Assembly (NCBI RefSeq): GCF_036409475.1
Contig: NZ_JAYRCK010000013.1
Coordinates: 1 to 64,000 of the forward strand
Direction of reading: 5' to 3'
From: Scandinavium sp036409475
GTDB taxonomy: Bacteria > Pseudomonadota > Gammaproteobacteria > Enterobacterales > Enterobacteriaceae
Length of the DNA stretch: 64,000 nt
Shown here: positions 7,959 through 16,397 of the stretch, in pieces
Position numbering within the stretch: the first letter of the stretch is position 1
Layout: every line of letters begins with the position of its first letter
Notes under the pieces: model-generated
Databases searched by the model: none
Told to the model about the DNA's origin: nothing
Seen by the model: only the letters and a program-made list of their open reading frames with translations
Position numbers and translations under genes: made by a program

Positions 7959-8966
7959 ATGACCGACAAATCGATCCCTTTCTCGCTGCTGGATCTGGCC
8001 CCGATCCCGCAGGGTTCTGCTGCCAAAGACGCGTTTGCCCATTCGCTTGATCTTGCCCGCCTTGCTGAAAAGCGTGGTTATCATCGCTACTGGCTGGCCG
8101 AACACCACAACATGACCGGTATCGCCAGCGCAGCAACCTCAGTCTTGATTGGCTATCTGGCCGCAAATACCACGACCTTACATTTAGGCTCCGGCGGCGT
8201 GATGTTACCCAACCACTCACCACTGGTGATTGCCGAGCAGTTTGGAACGCTCAATACGCTGTATCCTGGCCGTATCGATTTAGGTCTGGGTCGTGCGCCG
8301 GGCAGCGACCAGCCAACCATGCGAGCGCTGCGTCGTCATATAGGTGGCGATATTGATAACTTCCCTCGCGATGTGGCCGAACTGGTCGACTGGTTTGACG
8401 CACGTGACCCCAATCCTCAAGTACGCCCCGTGCCGGGATATGGCGAAAAAATTCCGGTGTGGCTGTTAGGTTCAAGCCTTTACAGCGCACAACTTGCCGC
8501 TCAGCTTGGCCTGCCGTTCGCTTTCGCTTCGCATTTTGCGCCCGATATGCTGTTCCAGGCGTTGCATCTGTACCGGACCAACTTCAAACCTTCCGAGCGT
8601 CTGGAAAAACCGTACGCAATGGTCTGTATCAACATCATTGCCGCAGACAGCAACCGCGATGCGGAATTCCTGTTTACCTCCATGCAGCAGGCGTTTGTGA
8701 AGCTGCGCCGGGGAGAAACCGGGCAACTGCCACCACCGATTCAGAATATGGATCAGTTCTGGTCGCCGTCAGAAAAATACGGTGTGGATAACGCGCTGGG
8801 GATGTCTCTGGTCGGTGATAAAGCGAAAATTCGCCACGGGCTGGAATCGGTGCTGCGGGAAACACAGGCTGATGAGATTATGGTTAACGGCCAGATTTTC
8901 GATCATCAGGCGCGTTTGCATTCGTTTGATTTGGCGATGCAGGTGAAAGAGGAGTTAGTGGGGTAG
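7959..8966 (+). CDS. yhbW: YhbW, luciferase-like flavin-dependent monooxygenase
   Basis: 335 residues, the same as E. coli YhbW, with the bacterial-luciferase-like (LLM) TIM-barrel fold. The N-terminus IPFSLLDLAPIPQG, the RYWLAEHHNM motif near residue 45, and LGSGGVMLPNHSPLVIAEQF followed by YPGRIDLGLGRAPG are the conserved flavin-site segments. The reaction is unknown; family members use reduced FMN and oxygen. It follows ubiV on the same strand, but 80 bases and a strong inverted repeat separate them, so co-transcription is uncertain. A block of palindromic repeats lies downstream, before the convergent mtr. Confidence 0.92.
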   Translation: MTDKSIPFSLLDLAPIPQGSAAKDAFAHSLDLARLAEKRGYHRYWLAEHHNMTGIASAATSVLIGYLAANTTTLHLGSGGVMLPNHSPLVIAEQFGTLNTLYPGRIDLGLGRAPGSDQPTMRALRRHIGGDIDNFPRDVAELVDWFDARDPNPQVRPVPGYGEKIPVWLLGSSLYSAQLAAQLGLPFAFASHFAPDMLFQALHLYRTNFKPSERLEKPYAMVCINIIAADSNRDAEFLFTSMQQAFVKLRRGETGQLPPPIQNMDQFWSPSEKYGVDNALGMSLVGDKAKIRHGLESVLRETQADEIMVNGQIFDHQARLHSFDLAMQVKEELVG

Positions 8967-8976
8967 TTCAGTGTTT

Positions 8977-9081
8977 CCCCCTCTCCCTAACCCTCTCCCT
9001 AACCCTCTCCCGCGGGGAGAGGGAACATTCCGAGCCCGCTTTACTCCCTCTCCCTTTGGGAGAGGGTCGGGGAGAGGGAAA
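8977..9081. repeat. Palindromic repeat cluster (CCCTCTCCC family), copy 1
   Basis: Two near-identical 21-base palindromes lie here: CCCTCTCCC-GCG-GGGAGAGGG at 9003-9023 and CCCTCTCCC-TTT-GGGAGAGGG at 9046-9066. Two direct copies of a CCCTCTCCCTAA unit precede them at 8979-9002. The same unit appears at 53490-53564 and 57687-57720. The cluster sits between convergent yhbW and mtr, where it could end both transcripts or stabilise their 3' ends. It resembles the REP-like intergenic elements of Enterobacter relatives. Confidence 0.85.
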
Positions 9082-9092
9082 CAAACCCACTG

Positions 9093-10337
9093 TTACTGAT
9101 ACACTGGCAGCAGATTAAAGCTCGACAGGAAGTGCACTACCACGTTGCCCACGCCAAAGAGCAGAATCAGCGCGATCATCGGTTTGCCGCCCCAGACGCG
9201 GAACTGCGGGCTGCCGAAGCGTTTGCGTGATTTACGTGCCAGCAGCGCTGGAACAATTGCCGCCCAGATGGTTGCTGCCAGCCCCGCATAACCGATGGCG
9301 TACAGGAAACCGTTCGGCCATAACAGACCACCAATCACCGGTGGCACGAAAGTCAGCAGCGCTGTTTTGAAACGCCCCTTCCCTGAATCGTCGAACTTGA
9401 ACAAATCCGCCAGGTAATCAAACAGGCCCAGCGTCACGCCGAGGAAAGAACTAGCCACTGCGAAGTTGGAGAAAACGACCAACAGCAAGTCCAGACTGCG
9501 GCTGTTCAGCACACCACTCAGCGCCTGCACCAGCACATCAATGTTTCCACCCTTCTGCGCGATACCAATAAATTCCGGACGCGGGATATTACCCATCGTG
9601 CCAAGCAGCCAAATCACATACAGCCCCAGCGCCAACAGCGTGCCGTAGACCAGGCACTTAACGATGGTCTGTGGATCTTTGCCGTAGTACTTCATCAGGC
9701 TTGGGACGTTACCGTGATAGCCAAACGAGGCCAGACAGAACGGCAACGTCATCAGCAGGTAGGGTAAATAGGACGTGTTCTGCTGCGCGACGTTTAACAG
9801 CGTCGGCGCTTCTACGTGTCCCAGCAGACTGCCGAAGGTCAGGAAGAAGGTGATCACTTTTGCACCCAGCACAATCGCCGTCATTCGGCTGACAGCTTTG
9901 GTACTCAACCACACCACAAATGCCACAATCAGCGCGAAGCCGAGGCCCGCAAGGCGAGGCGGCACATTTAGCGACATTTCACTGAAGGTGTGATGCAGAA
10001 TTGAGCCGCTTGCCGAGATATAGGCATAGGTCAGGATGTAGAGCACAAAGGCAATCGACAGCCCGTTGATCAGGTTCCAGCCTTTGCCGAGCAAATCTTT
10101 GGTGATGGTATCGAAGCTTGAACCAATACGGTAATTCAGGTTGGCTTCGAGGATCATCAGGCCCGAATGGAGCATGCAGAACCAGGTAAATACCAGCGCT
10201 GCCAGTGACCAGAAAAACCACGCGCCGGACATGACCACCGGCAGCGAAAACATCCCCGCACCAATAATGGTTCCGCCGATGATCACCACGCCGCCAAACA
10301 ACGACGGACGAGTGGCTATGGTGGTTAATGTCGCCAT
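9093..10337 (-). CDS. mtr: Mtr, high-affinity tryptophan:H+ symporter
   Basis: Inner-membrane aromatic amino acid permease (HAAAP family) of 414 residues, the E. coli length, with about 11 membrane segments. The signature GGVVIIGGTIIGAGMFSLPV near the N-terminus and the LSTKAVSRMTAIVLGAKVITFF segment are typical. The frame extends upstream to 10439, but that stretch overlaps the deaD terminator and the TrpR operator. The ATG at 10337 gives the family start MATLTT. The operator just upstream indicates repression by TrpR with tryptophan; TyrR activation is known in E. coli, but I did not find a clear TyrR box. Confidence 0.96.
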   Translation of the reverse strand: MATLTTIATRPSLFGGVVIIGGTIIGAGMFSLPVVMSGAWFFWSLAALVFTWFCMLHSGLMILEANLNYRIGSSFDTITKDLLGKGWNLINGLSIAFVLYILTYAYISASGSILHHTFSEMSLNVPPRLAGLGFALIVAFVVWLSTKAVSRMTAIVLGAKVITFFLTFGSLLGHVEAPTLLNVAQQNTSYLPYLLMTLPFCLASFGYHGNVPSLMKYYGKDPQTIVKCLVYGTLLALGLYVIWLLGTMGNIPRPEFIGIAQKGGNIDVLVQALSGVLNSRSLDLLLVVFSNFAVASSFLGVTLGLFDYLADLFKFDDSGKGRFKTALLTFVPPVIGGLLWPNGFLYAIGYAGLAATIWAAIVPALLARKSRKRFGSPQFRVWGGKPMIALILLFGVGNVVVHFLSSFNLLPVYQ

Positions 10338-10388
10338 AGGACCTGCTCTCCAGAAAAGTGAATGTGTTGCCAGTTTACGCGAAGAAAT

Positions 10389-10406
10389 GTACCAGTACAC
10401 GAGTAC
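10389..10406 (-). promoter_or_regulatory. TrpR operator of mtr
   Basis: On the reverse strand this reads GTACTCGTGTACTGGTAC, 52 bases upstream of the mtr start. It matches the TrpR operator pattern (GTACTnGTT-AACTnGTAC type) and agrees with my recall of the E. coli mtr operator. Binding here would block the mtr promoter when tryptophan is plentiful. Confidence 0.85.
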
Positions 10407-10414
10407 AATTGAAA

Positions 10415-10446
10415 TAAAAAAAGCCCCGATAACCTTCATCGGGGCT
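10415..10446 (-). terminator. Rho-independent terminator of deaD
   Basis: On the reverse strand AGCCCCGAT-GAAGGTT-ATCGGGGCT forms a 9-bp stem followed by seven Ts, 45 bases after the deaD stop. Confidence 0.92.
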
Positions 10447-10491
10447 GTATCGTTTACTTTACGTTAGCAAACGTAGTTTTTTACTCGGCAA

Positions 10492-12426
10492 TTATGCTTC
10501 GGTAGGACGACGACGTACTGGCGCATCTTCACGACGCGGGCCACGGCCACCTTCGCGACGCTCACCGCTAAAACGGCCTGCGCCACCTTCACGACGTTCA
10601 CCGCTGAAGCGACGACCTTCACCACGACCGCCTTCACGACGCTCACCGAAACCGCCACGACCGCCAGCTGGGCCACCGCGACGCTCACCGCCACCGGTAC
10701 GAGGCTGCGCATCACCCATCAGCTGCATGTTCATTGGCTTGTTCAGGATGCGGGTGCGAGTAAAGTGCTGCAGAACTTCGCCCGGCATGCCTTTTGGCAG
10801 CTCGATAGTGGAGTGCGTACCGAACAGCTTGATGTTACCGATGTAACGGCTGCTGATATCGCCTTCGTTAGCAATCGCGCCAACGATATGACGAACTTCA
10901 ACACCATCATCACGGCCCACTTCGATACGGTACAGTTCCATATCGCCAACATCACGACGCTCACGACGTGGACGGTCTTCACCACCACGCTCTGGACGAT
11001 CGCCACGTGGGCCACGGTCACCGCGCGGTGCACGGTCGTTGCGGTCGAAACGATCGTCACGATCGCGGAACTCACGCTTAGGACGCATCGGCGCATCAGG
11101 TGGAACGATCAGAGAACGTTCGCCCTGAGCCATTTTCAGCAGTGCTGCAGCCAGCGTTTCCATATCCAGCTCTTCGCCTTCAACGGTCGGCTGAATTTGA
11201 GACAGCAGGCCACGGTACAGATCCAGATCGCTGCTTTCCAGCTGCTGCTGAACTTTGGCAGAGAATTTTTCCAGACGGCGTTTGCCCAGCAGTTCTGCGT
11301 TCGGCAGTTCCACTTCTGGAATGGTCAGCTTCATGGTGCGTTCGATGTTACGCAGCAGACGACGCTCGCGGTTCTCAACGAACAGCAGCGCACGGCCAGC
11401 ACGACCCGCACGGCCAGTACGACCAATACGGTGAACGTAAGACTCAGAATCCATTGGGATATCGTAGTTTACGACCAGGCTGATACGCTCAACGTCCAGA
11501 CCACGTGCCGCAACGTCGGTGGCAATCAGGATATCCAGACGACCGTCTTTCAGGCGGTCCAGAGTCTGCTCACGCAGGGACTGGTTCATGTCACCGTTCA
11601 GCGCGGCGCTGTTGTAACCGCTACGCTCCAGCGCTTCTGCCACTTCCAGAGTCGCGTTTTTGGTACGAACGAAGATAATCGCCGCATCAAAATCTTCCGC
11701 TTCCAGGAAACGCACCAGCGCTTCGTTTTTACGCATGCCCCAGACAGTCCAGTAGCTCTGGCTGATGTCAGGACGGGTGGTCACGCTTGACTGAATGCGG
11801 ACTTCCTGCGGCTCTTTCATGAAACGACGAGTAATACGACGAATCGCTTCTGGCATGGTGGCAGAGAACAGCGCGGTCTGATGACCTTCTGGGATCTCCG
11901 CCATAATGGTTTCTACGTCTTCGATGAAGCCCATGCGCAGCATTTCGTCAGCTTCATCCAGTACCAGACCGCTCAGTTTAGAGAGATCCAGAGTACCGCG
12001 TTTCAGGTGATCCAGCAGACGACCCGGCGTACCGACGACAATCTGTGGACCCTGGCGCAGGGCGCGTAATTGCACGTCATAACGCTGGCCGCCGTACAGG
12101 GCTACCACGTTTACGCCGCGCATATGTTTGGAGAAATCCGTCATTGCTTCAGCAACCTGTACCGCCAGTTCGCGGGTTGGTGCCAGCACCAGAATTTGTG
12201 GTGCTTTCAGCTCAGGATCAAGATTGTGCAGCAGCGGCAGGGAGAACGCTGCAGTTTTTCCGCTACCTGTCTGGGCCATACCCAGTACATCGCGGCCATT
12301 CAGCAAATGCGGAATACACTCTGCCTGGATTGGTGATGGTTTTTCGTAACCCAGATCGTTCAGAGCGCTAAGAATGGAGGCATTCAGCCCCAGATCAGAA
12401 AAAGTAGTTTCGATGATATCAGTCAT
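10492..12426 (-). CDS. deaD: DeaD/CsdA, cold-shock DEAD-box RNA helicase
   Basis: ATP-dependent RNA helicase for 50S ribosome assembly and cold-shock mRNA turnover. 644 residues (E. coli 629). The helicase motifs run in order: Q motif with PSPIQ, Walker A AQTGSGKT, PTRELA, GTPGRLLD, the DEAD box in VLDEADEML, SAT in FSATMP, and HRIGRTGRAGR. Then come a dimer region, the DbpA-like RNA-binding domain (MELYRIEVGRDDGVEVRHIVG) and a basic tail with repeated SGERREGG units. The ATG at 12426 is chosen because it overlaps the yrbN stop as ATGACTGA, and its protein aligns with the E. coli start. GAGG upstream could also serve an ATG at 12435. Confidence 0.96.
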   Translation of the reverse strand: MTDIIETTFSDLGLNASILSALNDLGYEKPSPIQAECIPHLLNGRDVLGMAQTGSGKTAAFSLPLLHNLDPELKAPQILVLAPTRELAVQVAEAMTDFSKHMRGVNVVALYGGQRYDVQLRALRQGPQIVVGTPGRLLDHLKRGTLDLSKLSGLVLDEADEMLRMGFIEDVETIMAEIPEGHQTALFSATMPEAIRRITRRFMKEPQEVRIQSSVTTRPDISQSYWTVWGMRKNEALVRFLEAEDFDAAIIFVRTKNATLEVAEALERSGYNSAALNGDMNQSLREQTLDRLKDGRLDILIATDVAARGLDVERISLVVNYDIPMDSESYVHRIGRTGRAGRAGRALLFVENRERRLLRNIERTMKLTIPEVELPNAELLGKRRLEKFSAKVQQQLESSDLDLYRGLLSQIQPTVEGEELDMETLAAALLKMAQGERSLIVPPDAPMRPKREFRDRDDRFDRNDRAPRGDRGPRGDRPERGGEDRPRRERRDVGDMELYRIEVGRDDGVEVRHIVGAIANEGDISSRYIGNIKLFGTHSTIELPKGMPGEVLQHFTRTRILNKPMNMQLMGDAQPRTGGGERRGGPAGGRGGFGERREGGRGEGRRFSGERREGGAGRFSGERREGGRGPRREDAPVRRRPTEA

Positions 12427-12496
12427 GTAGTACATGTGCCTCATTGATGGCGGCCAGTCTACGTAACTCATCGTGAAATTGATCTGCAATTTTCAT
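12419..12496 (-). CDS. yrbN: YrbN, 25-residue leader protein of deaD
   Basis: Small ORF of 25 codons starting MKIADQFHDELRRLAAINEA and ending LHD. It corresponds to E. coli YrbN, encoded in the deaD leader. Its stop overlaps the deaD start by eight bases, the layout expected for translational coupling. No strong Shine-Dalgarno is seen before its ATG. Its function is unknown; it may serve mainly to tune deaD translation. Confidence 0.85.
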   Translation of the reverse strand: MKIADQFHDELRRLAAINEAHVLHD

Positions 12497-12602
12497 TGAA
12501 AAGTGTGAACCGGCTCAAATTTGGTGAATTAACGAACAATAAAGCCCTCACCCGCGAAGATGATGGCAATCAAAAAAGATTATGGGCTGATTTGTTCGTC
12601 AG

Positions 12603-13487
12603 CTATTGCTGGTCCGATTCTGCCAGGTCGTCTTGCTCCTGGCCCAAGAGCGCTAATTCCAACAATGCGTATCGGTGCTCAACAAAGTTATGAACGTTGT
12701 TAGCAACCGCCAGTTTGAACAGTGCCGCAGCGCTGTCCTTGTCCCCCAGACTTAGGTAGTACTTACCTAAATAGAAGTTTGTTTCACTGAGATGCTCAGC
12801 GAGCGAGGTGTTATCCGTTGCGTCTGCCTTCAGCTTGTCCATCAGCGTTGCTTCGCTAATGTTACCGAGGTAGAACTCGACAATGTTCCATCCCCATTGC
12901 TCTTTGTCCGATTTTTCATAGCGCTGCTTCAGTGCTACGACAGCCTGCTTCTCATCGAGCTTCTGCTCAACGATATAAAGCCACAGGCTACGGAAAGGAT
13001 CATTGGGATCGTCTTGATAAAACGCCAGCAGATCATCTTGCGCTAACTTAGCACGACCACCGTAATACAACGCGATGCCGCGGTTTAAGTATGCGTAATT
13101 GTAAGTTGGATCAAGCTCAAGTACAGAATCAAACGCTTCATAGGCAGCATCAAAATTGCCTGCCTGCGTTAAATAAATGCCTAAGTAATTGAATACTTCA
13201 GGCATATCCGGTCTGATTGCCAGCGCTTGCGAGAAATCGTTACGCGCTAATGCCCTCAAACCGAGACTATCATACAACACTCCGCGCTCATATAAAAGCT
13301 GTGCGCGTTCATCATCGGTTAAAGCCCGACTGGCAAGAATCTGTTCCATACGGGCCAGAATCACTTCTTGCTGTAAAGTCGGTTGCAATGGCACCGCCAG
13401 GACTTCGCTCTTACGCCAGGCAGAGTTGCTGCATCCTGCCAGCGTGAGTGCTGTCGCAACGAAACACCAGCGCAAAAAAGGCTTCAT
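12603..13487 (-). CDS. nlpI: NlpI, TPR-repeat outer-membrane lipoprotein
   Basis: NlpI is a lipoprotein adaptor that binds the protease Prc and peptidoglycan endopeptidases such as MepS, linking cell-wall growth to proteolysis. The 294-residue protein (E. coli 294) starts MKPFLRWCFVATALTLAGCS, with lipobox LAGC and acylated Cys19. TPR motifs are visible from residue 62, for example LYERGVLYDSLGLRALARNDFSQALAIRPD and the VFNYLGIYLTQAGNFDAAYEAF repeat. The frame runs upstream to 13586, but the ATG at 13487 gives the signal peptide. It lies between pnp and deaD, as in E. coli. Confidence 0.96.
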   Translation of the reverse strand: MKPFLRWCFVATALTLAGCSNSAWRKSEVLAVPLQPTLQQEVILARMEQILASRALTDDERAQLLYERGVLYDSLGLRALARNDFSQALAIRPDMPEVFNYLGIYLTQAGNFDAAYEAFDSVLELDPTYNYAYLNRGIALYYGGRAKLAQDDLLAFYQDDPNDPFRSLWLYIVEQKLDEKQAVVALKQRYEKSDKEQWGWNIVEFYLGNISEATLMDKLKADATDNTSLAEHLSETNFYLGKYYLSLGDKDSAAALFKLAVANNVHNFVEHRYALLELALLGQEQDDLAESDQQ

Positions 13488-13562
13488 TTCCCACTCCCGA
13501 AGACAACAATTGGATGAACGTCCTGTTCCCCGGTGGCTCAACAAGCGTCCTGCCCGGAATGC

Positions 13563-13584
13563 GCCCTCCGCAAAGGCGGAGGGC
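13563..13584 (-). terminator. Hairpin at the end of pnp
   Basis: GCCCTCCGC (13563-13571) and GCGGAGGGC (13576-13584) form a perfect 9-bp stem with an AAAG loop, 11 bases past the pnp stop. No T-run follows on the reverse strand, so it may end or only stabilise the pnp transcript. Confidence 0.6.
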
Positions 13585-13595
13585 AAATGGCAACC

Positions 13596-15731
13596 TTACT
13601 CGCCCTGTTCCGCTGCCGGAGCTTCCGGCGCGGCCGCAGGTTGAGTCTGCTCGGTCGCTTCTTTAATGCTCAGACGTACACGGCCCTGGCGATCAACTTC
13701 CAGAACTTTAACCGGTACTTCCTGACCCATCTGCAGATAGTCAGTCACTTTCTCTACACGCTTGTCAGCGATTTGAGAGATGTGAACCAGACCTTCTTTA
13801 CCGCCGCCGATAGCCACGAACGCACCGAAATCAACGATACGGGTAACTTTACCGTTGTAGATACGACCGACTTCGATTTCAGCAGTAATTTCTTCGATAC
13901 GACGGATAGCGTAGGCCGCTTTGTCGCCATCCGTTGCTGCGATTTTCACGGTACCGTCATCTTCGATTTCGATGGTGGTGCCGGTTTCTTCCGTCAGCGC
14001 ACGGATAACAGAACCGCCTTTACCGATAACGTCTTTGATCTTGTCTGGATTGATCTTGATGGTGTGGATACGCGGTGCGAACTCAGAGATATCGCCACGT
14101 GGCGCGTTGATCGCTTGTTCCATCACACCCAGGATGTGCAGACGAGCACCTTTAGCCTGGTTCAGAGCAACCTGCATGATCTCTTTGGTGATACCTTCAA
14201 TTTTGATATCCATCTGCAGGGCAGAGATACCGTCGCGGGAACCCGCTACTTTGAAGTCCATATCGCCAAGGTGGTCTTCGTCACCAAGGATGTCAGACAG
14301 TACGACAAAGTTGTCGCCTTCTTTCACCAGGCCCATCGCGATACCTGCTACTGCAGATTTCACCGGTACGCCTGCGTCCATCAGTGCCAGAGAAGCACCG
14401 CACACGGAAGCCATGGAAGAAGAACCGTTAGATTCGGTAATTTCAGACACCACACGTACGGTGTATGGGAATTCGTCAGTGGTTGGCATCACTGCCAGCA
14501 CGCCACGCTTCGCCAGACGGCCGTGACCGATTTCACGACGCTTCGGTGAGCCAACCATACCGGTTTCGCCCACAGAGTACGGAGGGAAGTTGTAGTGGAA
14601 CAGGAAGCTGTCAGTACGCTCGCCCATCAGTTCGTCGATGTTCTGTGCGTCACGGGCGGTACCCAGAGTCGCGGTTACCAGCGCCTGAGTTTCACCACGG
14701 GTGAACAGTGCAGAACCGTGAGTACGCGGCAGTACGCCAGTACGCACGTCCAGACCACGAATCATGTCTTTTTCACGGCCATCGATACGCGGCTCGCCTG
14801 CCAGTACACGGCTACGAACGGCATTTTTCTCGATGTCGTGCAGGATGTCGCCGAGGTCATTGGCGTCCAGCGTTTCATCTTCAGCAACCAGGGTCGCGAT
14901 CACTTCAGATTTGATAGCATCAACCTGAGCGTAACGTTCCTGCTTGTCAGTGATGCGGTAAGCATCGCTCAGACGAGCTTTAGCCAGTTCAGCAACGCGC
15001 GCATTCAGCGCTTCGTTGACGGCTTCTGGCTGCCAGTCCCAACGTGGTTTACCGGCTTCTTTCACCAGATCGTTGATGTTCTGAATCACGATCTGCTGCT
15101 GTTCGTGGCCATAAACAACCGCACCCAGCATGGTGTCTTCGCTCAGCAGTTCTGCTTCGGATTCAACCATCAGTACAGCGGCTTCAGTACCGGCAACAAC
15201 CAGGTCCAGTTTGCTGGTTTTCAGCTCTTCCTGGGTCGGGTTCAGCACGTACTGGTCGTTGATGTAACCCACGCGAGCGGCACCAATTGGGCCGTTGAAT
15301 GGAATACCGGACAGAGACAGCGCTGCAGAAGCACCGATCATCGCCACGATATCAGGGTTAACCTGTGGGTTTACGGACACAACGGTCGCGATAACCTGAA
15401 CTTCGTTCACGAAGCCTTCCGGGAACAGCGGACGAACCGGGCGGTCAATCAGACGCGCAATCAGGGTTTCGCCTTCGCTTGGACGGCCTTCACGACGGAA
15501 GAAGCCACCCGGGATTTTACCAGCAGCGTAAGTACGCTCCTGATAGTTAACAGTCAGTGGGAAGAAGTCCTGGCCTGGTTTAGCTTTTTTCTGGCCGACA
15601 ACGGTCACGAATACCGCAGTGTCATCCATGCTAACCATTACAGCGGCAGTAGCCTGACGAGCCATCATGCCGGTTTCCAGGGTTACGGTGTGTTGGCCGT
15701 ACTGGAATTTACGAACGATCGGATTTAGCAA
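13596..15731 (-). CDS. pnp: Polynucleotide phosphorylase (PNPase)
   Basis: 3'-5' phosphorolytic exoribonuclease and degradosome member, active as a trimer. Domains in order are two RNase PH folds joined by an all-alpha linker, then KH (INPDKIKDVIGKGGSVIRALTEETG) and S1 (GKVTRIVDFGAFVAIGGGKEGLVHISQI). The start is the unusual TTG at 15731, as in E. coli (TTG-CTA-AAT-CCG, residues M/LLNPIVRKFQYG). It gives 711 residues, the E. coli length. The frame continues upstream to 15779, but that lies in the structured leader. Leader cleavage by RNase III and PNPase autoregulates the gene in E. coli. Confidence 0.96.
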   Translation of the reverse strand: MLNPIVRKFQYGQHTVTLETGMMARQATAAVMVSMDDTAVFVTVVGQKKAKPGQDFFPLTVNYQERTYAAGKIPGGFFRREGRPSEGETLIARLIDRPVRPLFPEGFVNEVQVIATVVSVNPQVNPDIVAMIGASAALSLSGIPFNGPIGAARVGYINDQYVLNPTQEELKTSKLDLVVAGTEAAVLMVESEAELLSEDTMLGAVVYGHEQQQIVIQNINDLVKEAGKPRWDWQPEAVNEALNARVAELAKARLSDAYRITDKQERYAQVDAIKSEVIATLVAEDETLDANDLGDILHDIEKNAVRSRVLAGEPRIDGREKDMIRGLDVRTGVLPRTHGSALFTRGETQALVTATLGTARDAQNIDELMGERTDSFLFHYNFPPYSVGETGMVGSPKRREIGHGRLAKRGVLAVMPTTDEFPYTVRVVSEITESNGSSSMASVCGASLALMDAGVPVKSAVAGIAMGLVKEGDNFVVLSDILGDEDHLGDMDFKVAGSRDGISALQMDIKIEGITKEIMQVALNQAKGARLHILGVMEQAINAPRGDISEFAPRIHTIKINPDKIKDVIGKGGSVIRALTEETGTTIEIEDDGTVKIAATDGDKAAYAIRRIEEITAEIEVGRIYNGKVTRIVDFGAFVAIGGGKEGLVHISQIADKRVEKVTDYLQMGQEVPVKVLEVDRQGRVRLSIKEATEQTQPAAAPEAPAAEQGE

Positions 15732-15805
15732 AATTTTACCCTTTCTTGATAAGGGACAGCGCACCACTGAGCGTGCCATCCATTGACCCGATCTTCTGGC
15801 ATCCT

Positions 15806-15857
15806 CGCGACTAATGACAATCCTAACCGTCGTGGGTTAAGCCTCTCATTAGCCGCG
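15806..15857 (-). promoter_or_regulatory. pnp leader stem, RNase III target
   Basis: CGCGACTAATGA (15806-15817) pairs with TCATTAGCCGCG (15846-15857) with one mismatch, in the untranslated leader 75 bases before the TTG start. E. coli has an equivalent stem that RNase III cuts, after which PNPase destroys its own mRNA. Structure is seen; function is from the family. Confidence 0.75.
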
Positions 15858-15936
15858 CGAAACTCTGCTCGGAAGATCATTTATCGCAGCAATACAAACA
15901 ATACATGAGTTTCAGCCTAATTGCTGCCATCTGGTT

Positions 15937-15961
15937 GAAAAAAGGGGCCATAAAGGCCCCT
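15937..15961 (-). terminator. rpsO terminator
   Basis: On the reverse strand AGGGGCC-TTTAT-GGCCCCT is followed by six Ts, 21 bases after the rpsO stop. Read-through supplies pnp, as known in E. coli. Confidence 0.88.
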
Positions 15962-15981
15962 CTTTCTGAAACTCGCCAGAA

Positions 15982-16251
15982 TTAGCGACGCAGACCCAGA
16001 CGCTCGATAAGCGCAGTGTAGCGTGCAACATCTTTACGCTTCAGGTAGTCGAGCAGTTTACGACGCTGAGAAACCATACGCAGCAGACCACGACGGCTGT
16101 GGTGATCTTTTTTGTGCTCAGAGAAGTGACCCTGCAGGTGGTTGATCTGAGCGGTCAGCAGTGCAACCTGAACTTCGGTAGAACCACTGTCGTTAGAACC
16201 ACGACCAAACTCGGAAACGATTTTTGCTTTAGCTTCAACGCTTAGAGACAT
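15982..16251 (-). CDS. rpsO: Ribosomal protein S15
   Basis: 89 residues, exactly the family length. S15 binds the central domain of 16S rRNA early in 30S assembly. The conserved GSTEVQVALLTAQINHLQGHFSEHKKDHHSRRGLLRMVSQRRKLLDYLK core is complete. It represses its own translation through a pseudoknot at the start region in E. coli. GGAG lies before the ATG. The gene is read leftward between truB and pnp and has its own strong promoter at 16360-16388. Confidence 0.98.
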   Translation of the reverse strand: MSLSVEAKAKIVSEFGRGSNDSGSTEVQVALLTAQINHLQGHFSEHKKDHHSRRGLLRMVSQRRKLLDYLKRKDVARYTALIERLGLRR

Positions 16252-16359
16252 TTTAAACTCCAGAATTAATAAGGAAAAAGGGTGCCGATCTCTAATTCAG
16301 CGACCCCAGGATTAACGCTGCCCTACGGGTAAACCGGTGTTCAGACGTTAAGCCGCAAT

Positions 16360-16388
16360 ATTCTACCTGCAGCGACTTGTTATCGCAA
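16360..16388 (-). promoter_or_regulatory. rpsO promoter
   Basis: TTGCGA (16383-16388) and TAGAAT (16360-16365) on the reverse strand are separated by exactly 17 bases. They lie just past the truB stop and about 110 bases before the rpsO ATG. Confidence 0.8.
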
Positions 16389-16397
16389 GGTGAGCGA

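Larger units (their letters stand above)
15790..15967 (+). ncRNA. psrO: Possible PsrO (SraG) sRNA antisense to the pnp leader
   Basis: E. coli encodes the sRNA SraG/PsrO between rpsO and pnp on the opposite strand. This 250-base gap keeps the layout. On the plus strand it ends in a GC stem (GGGGCC at 15944-15949, GGCCCC at 15955-15960) followed by TCTTTC. I did not find a convincing plus-strand promoter, so the 5' end is a guess from the E. coli length. Confidence 0.4.

Noticed and set aside
10338..10439. N-terminal extension of Mtr
   Set aside because: It covers the TrpR operator and the deaD terminator, and is absent from the family.
14595..15728. Plus-strand open frame of 377 codons opposite pnp
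   Set aside because: Antisense shadow of pnp with no recognisable motif.
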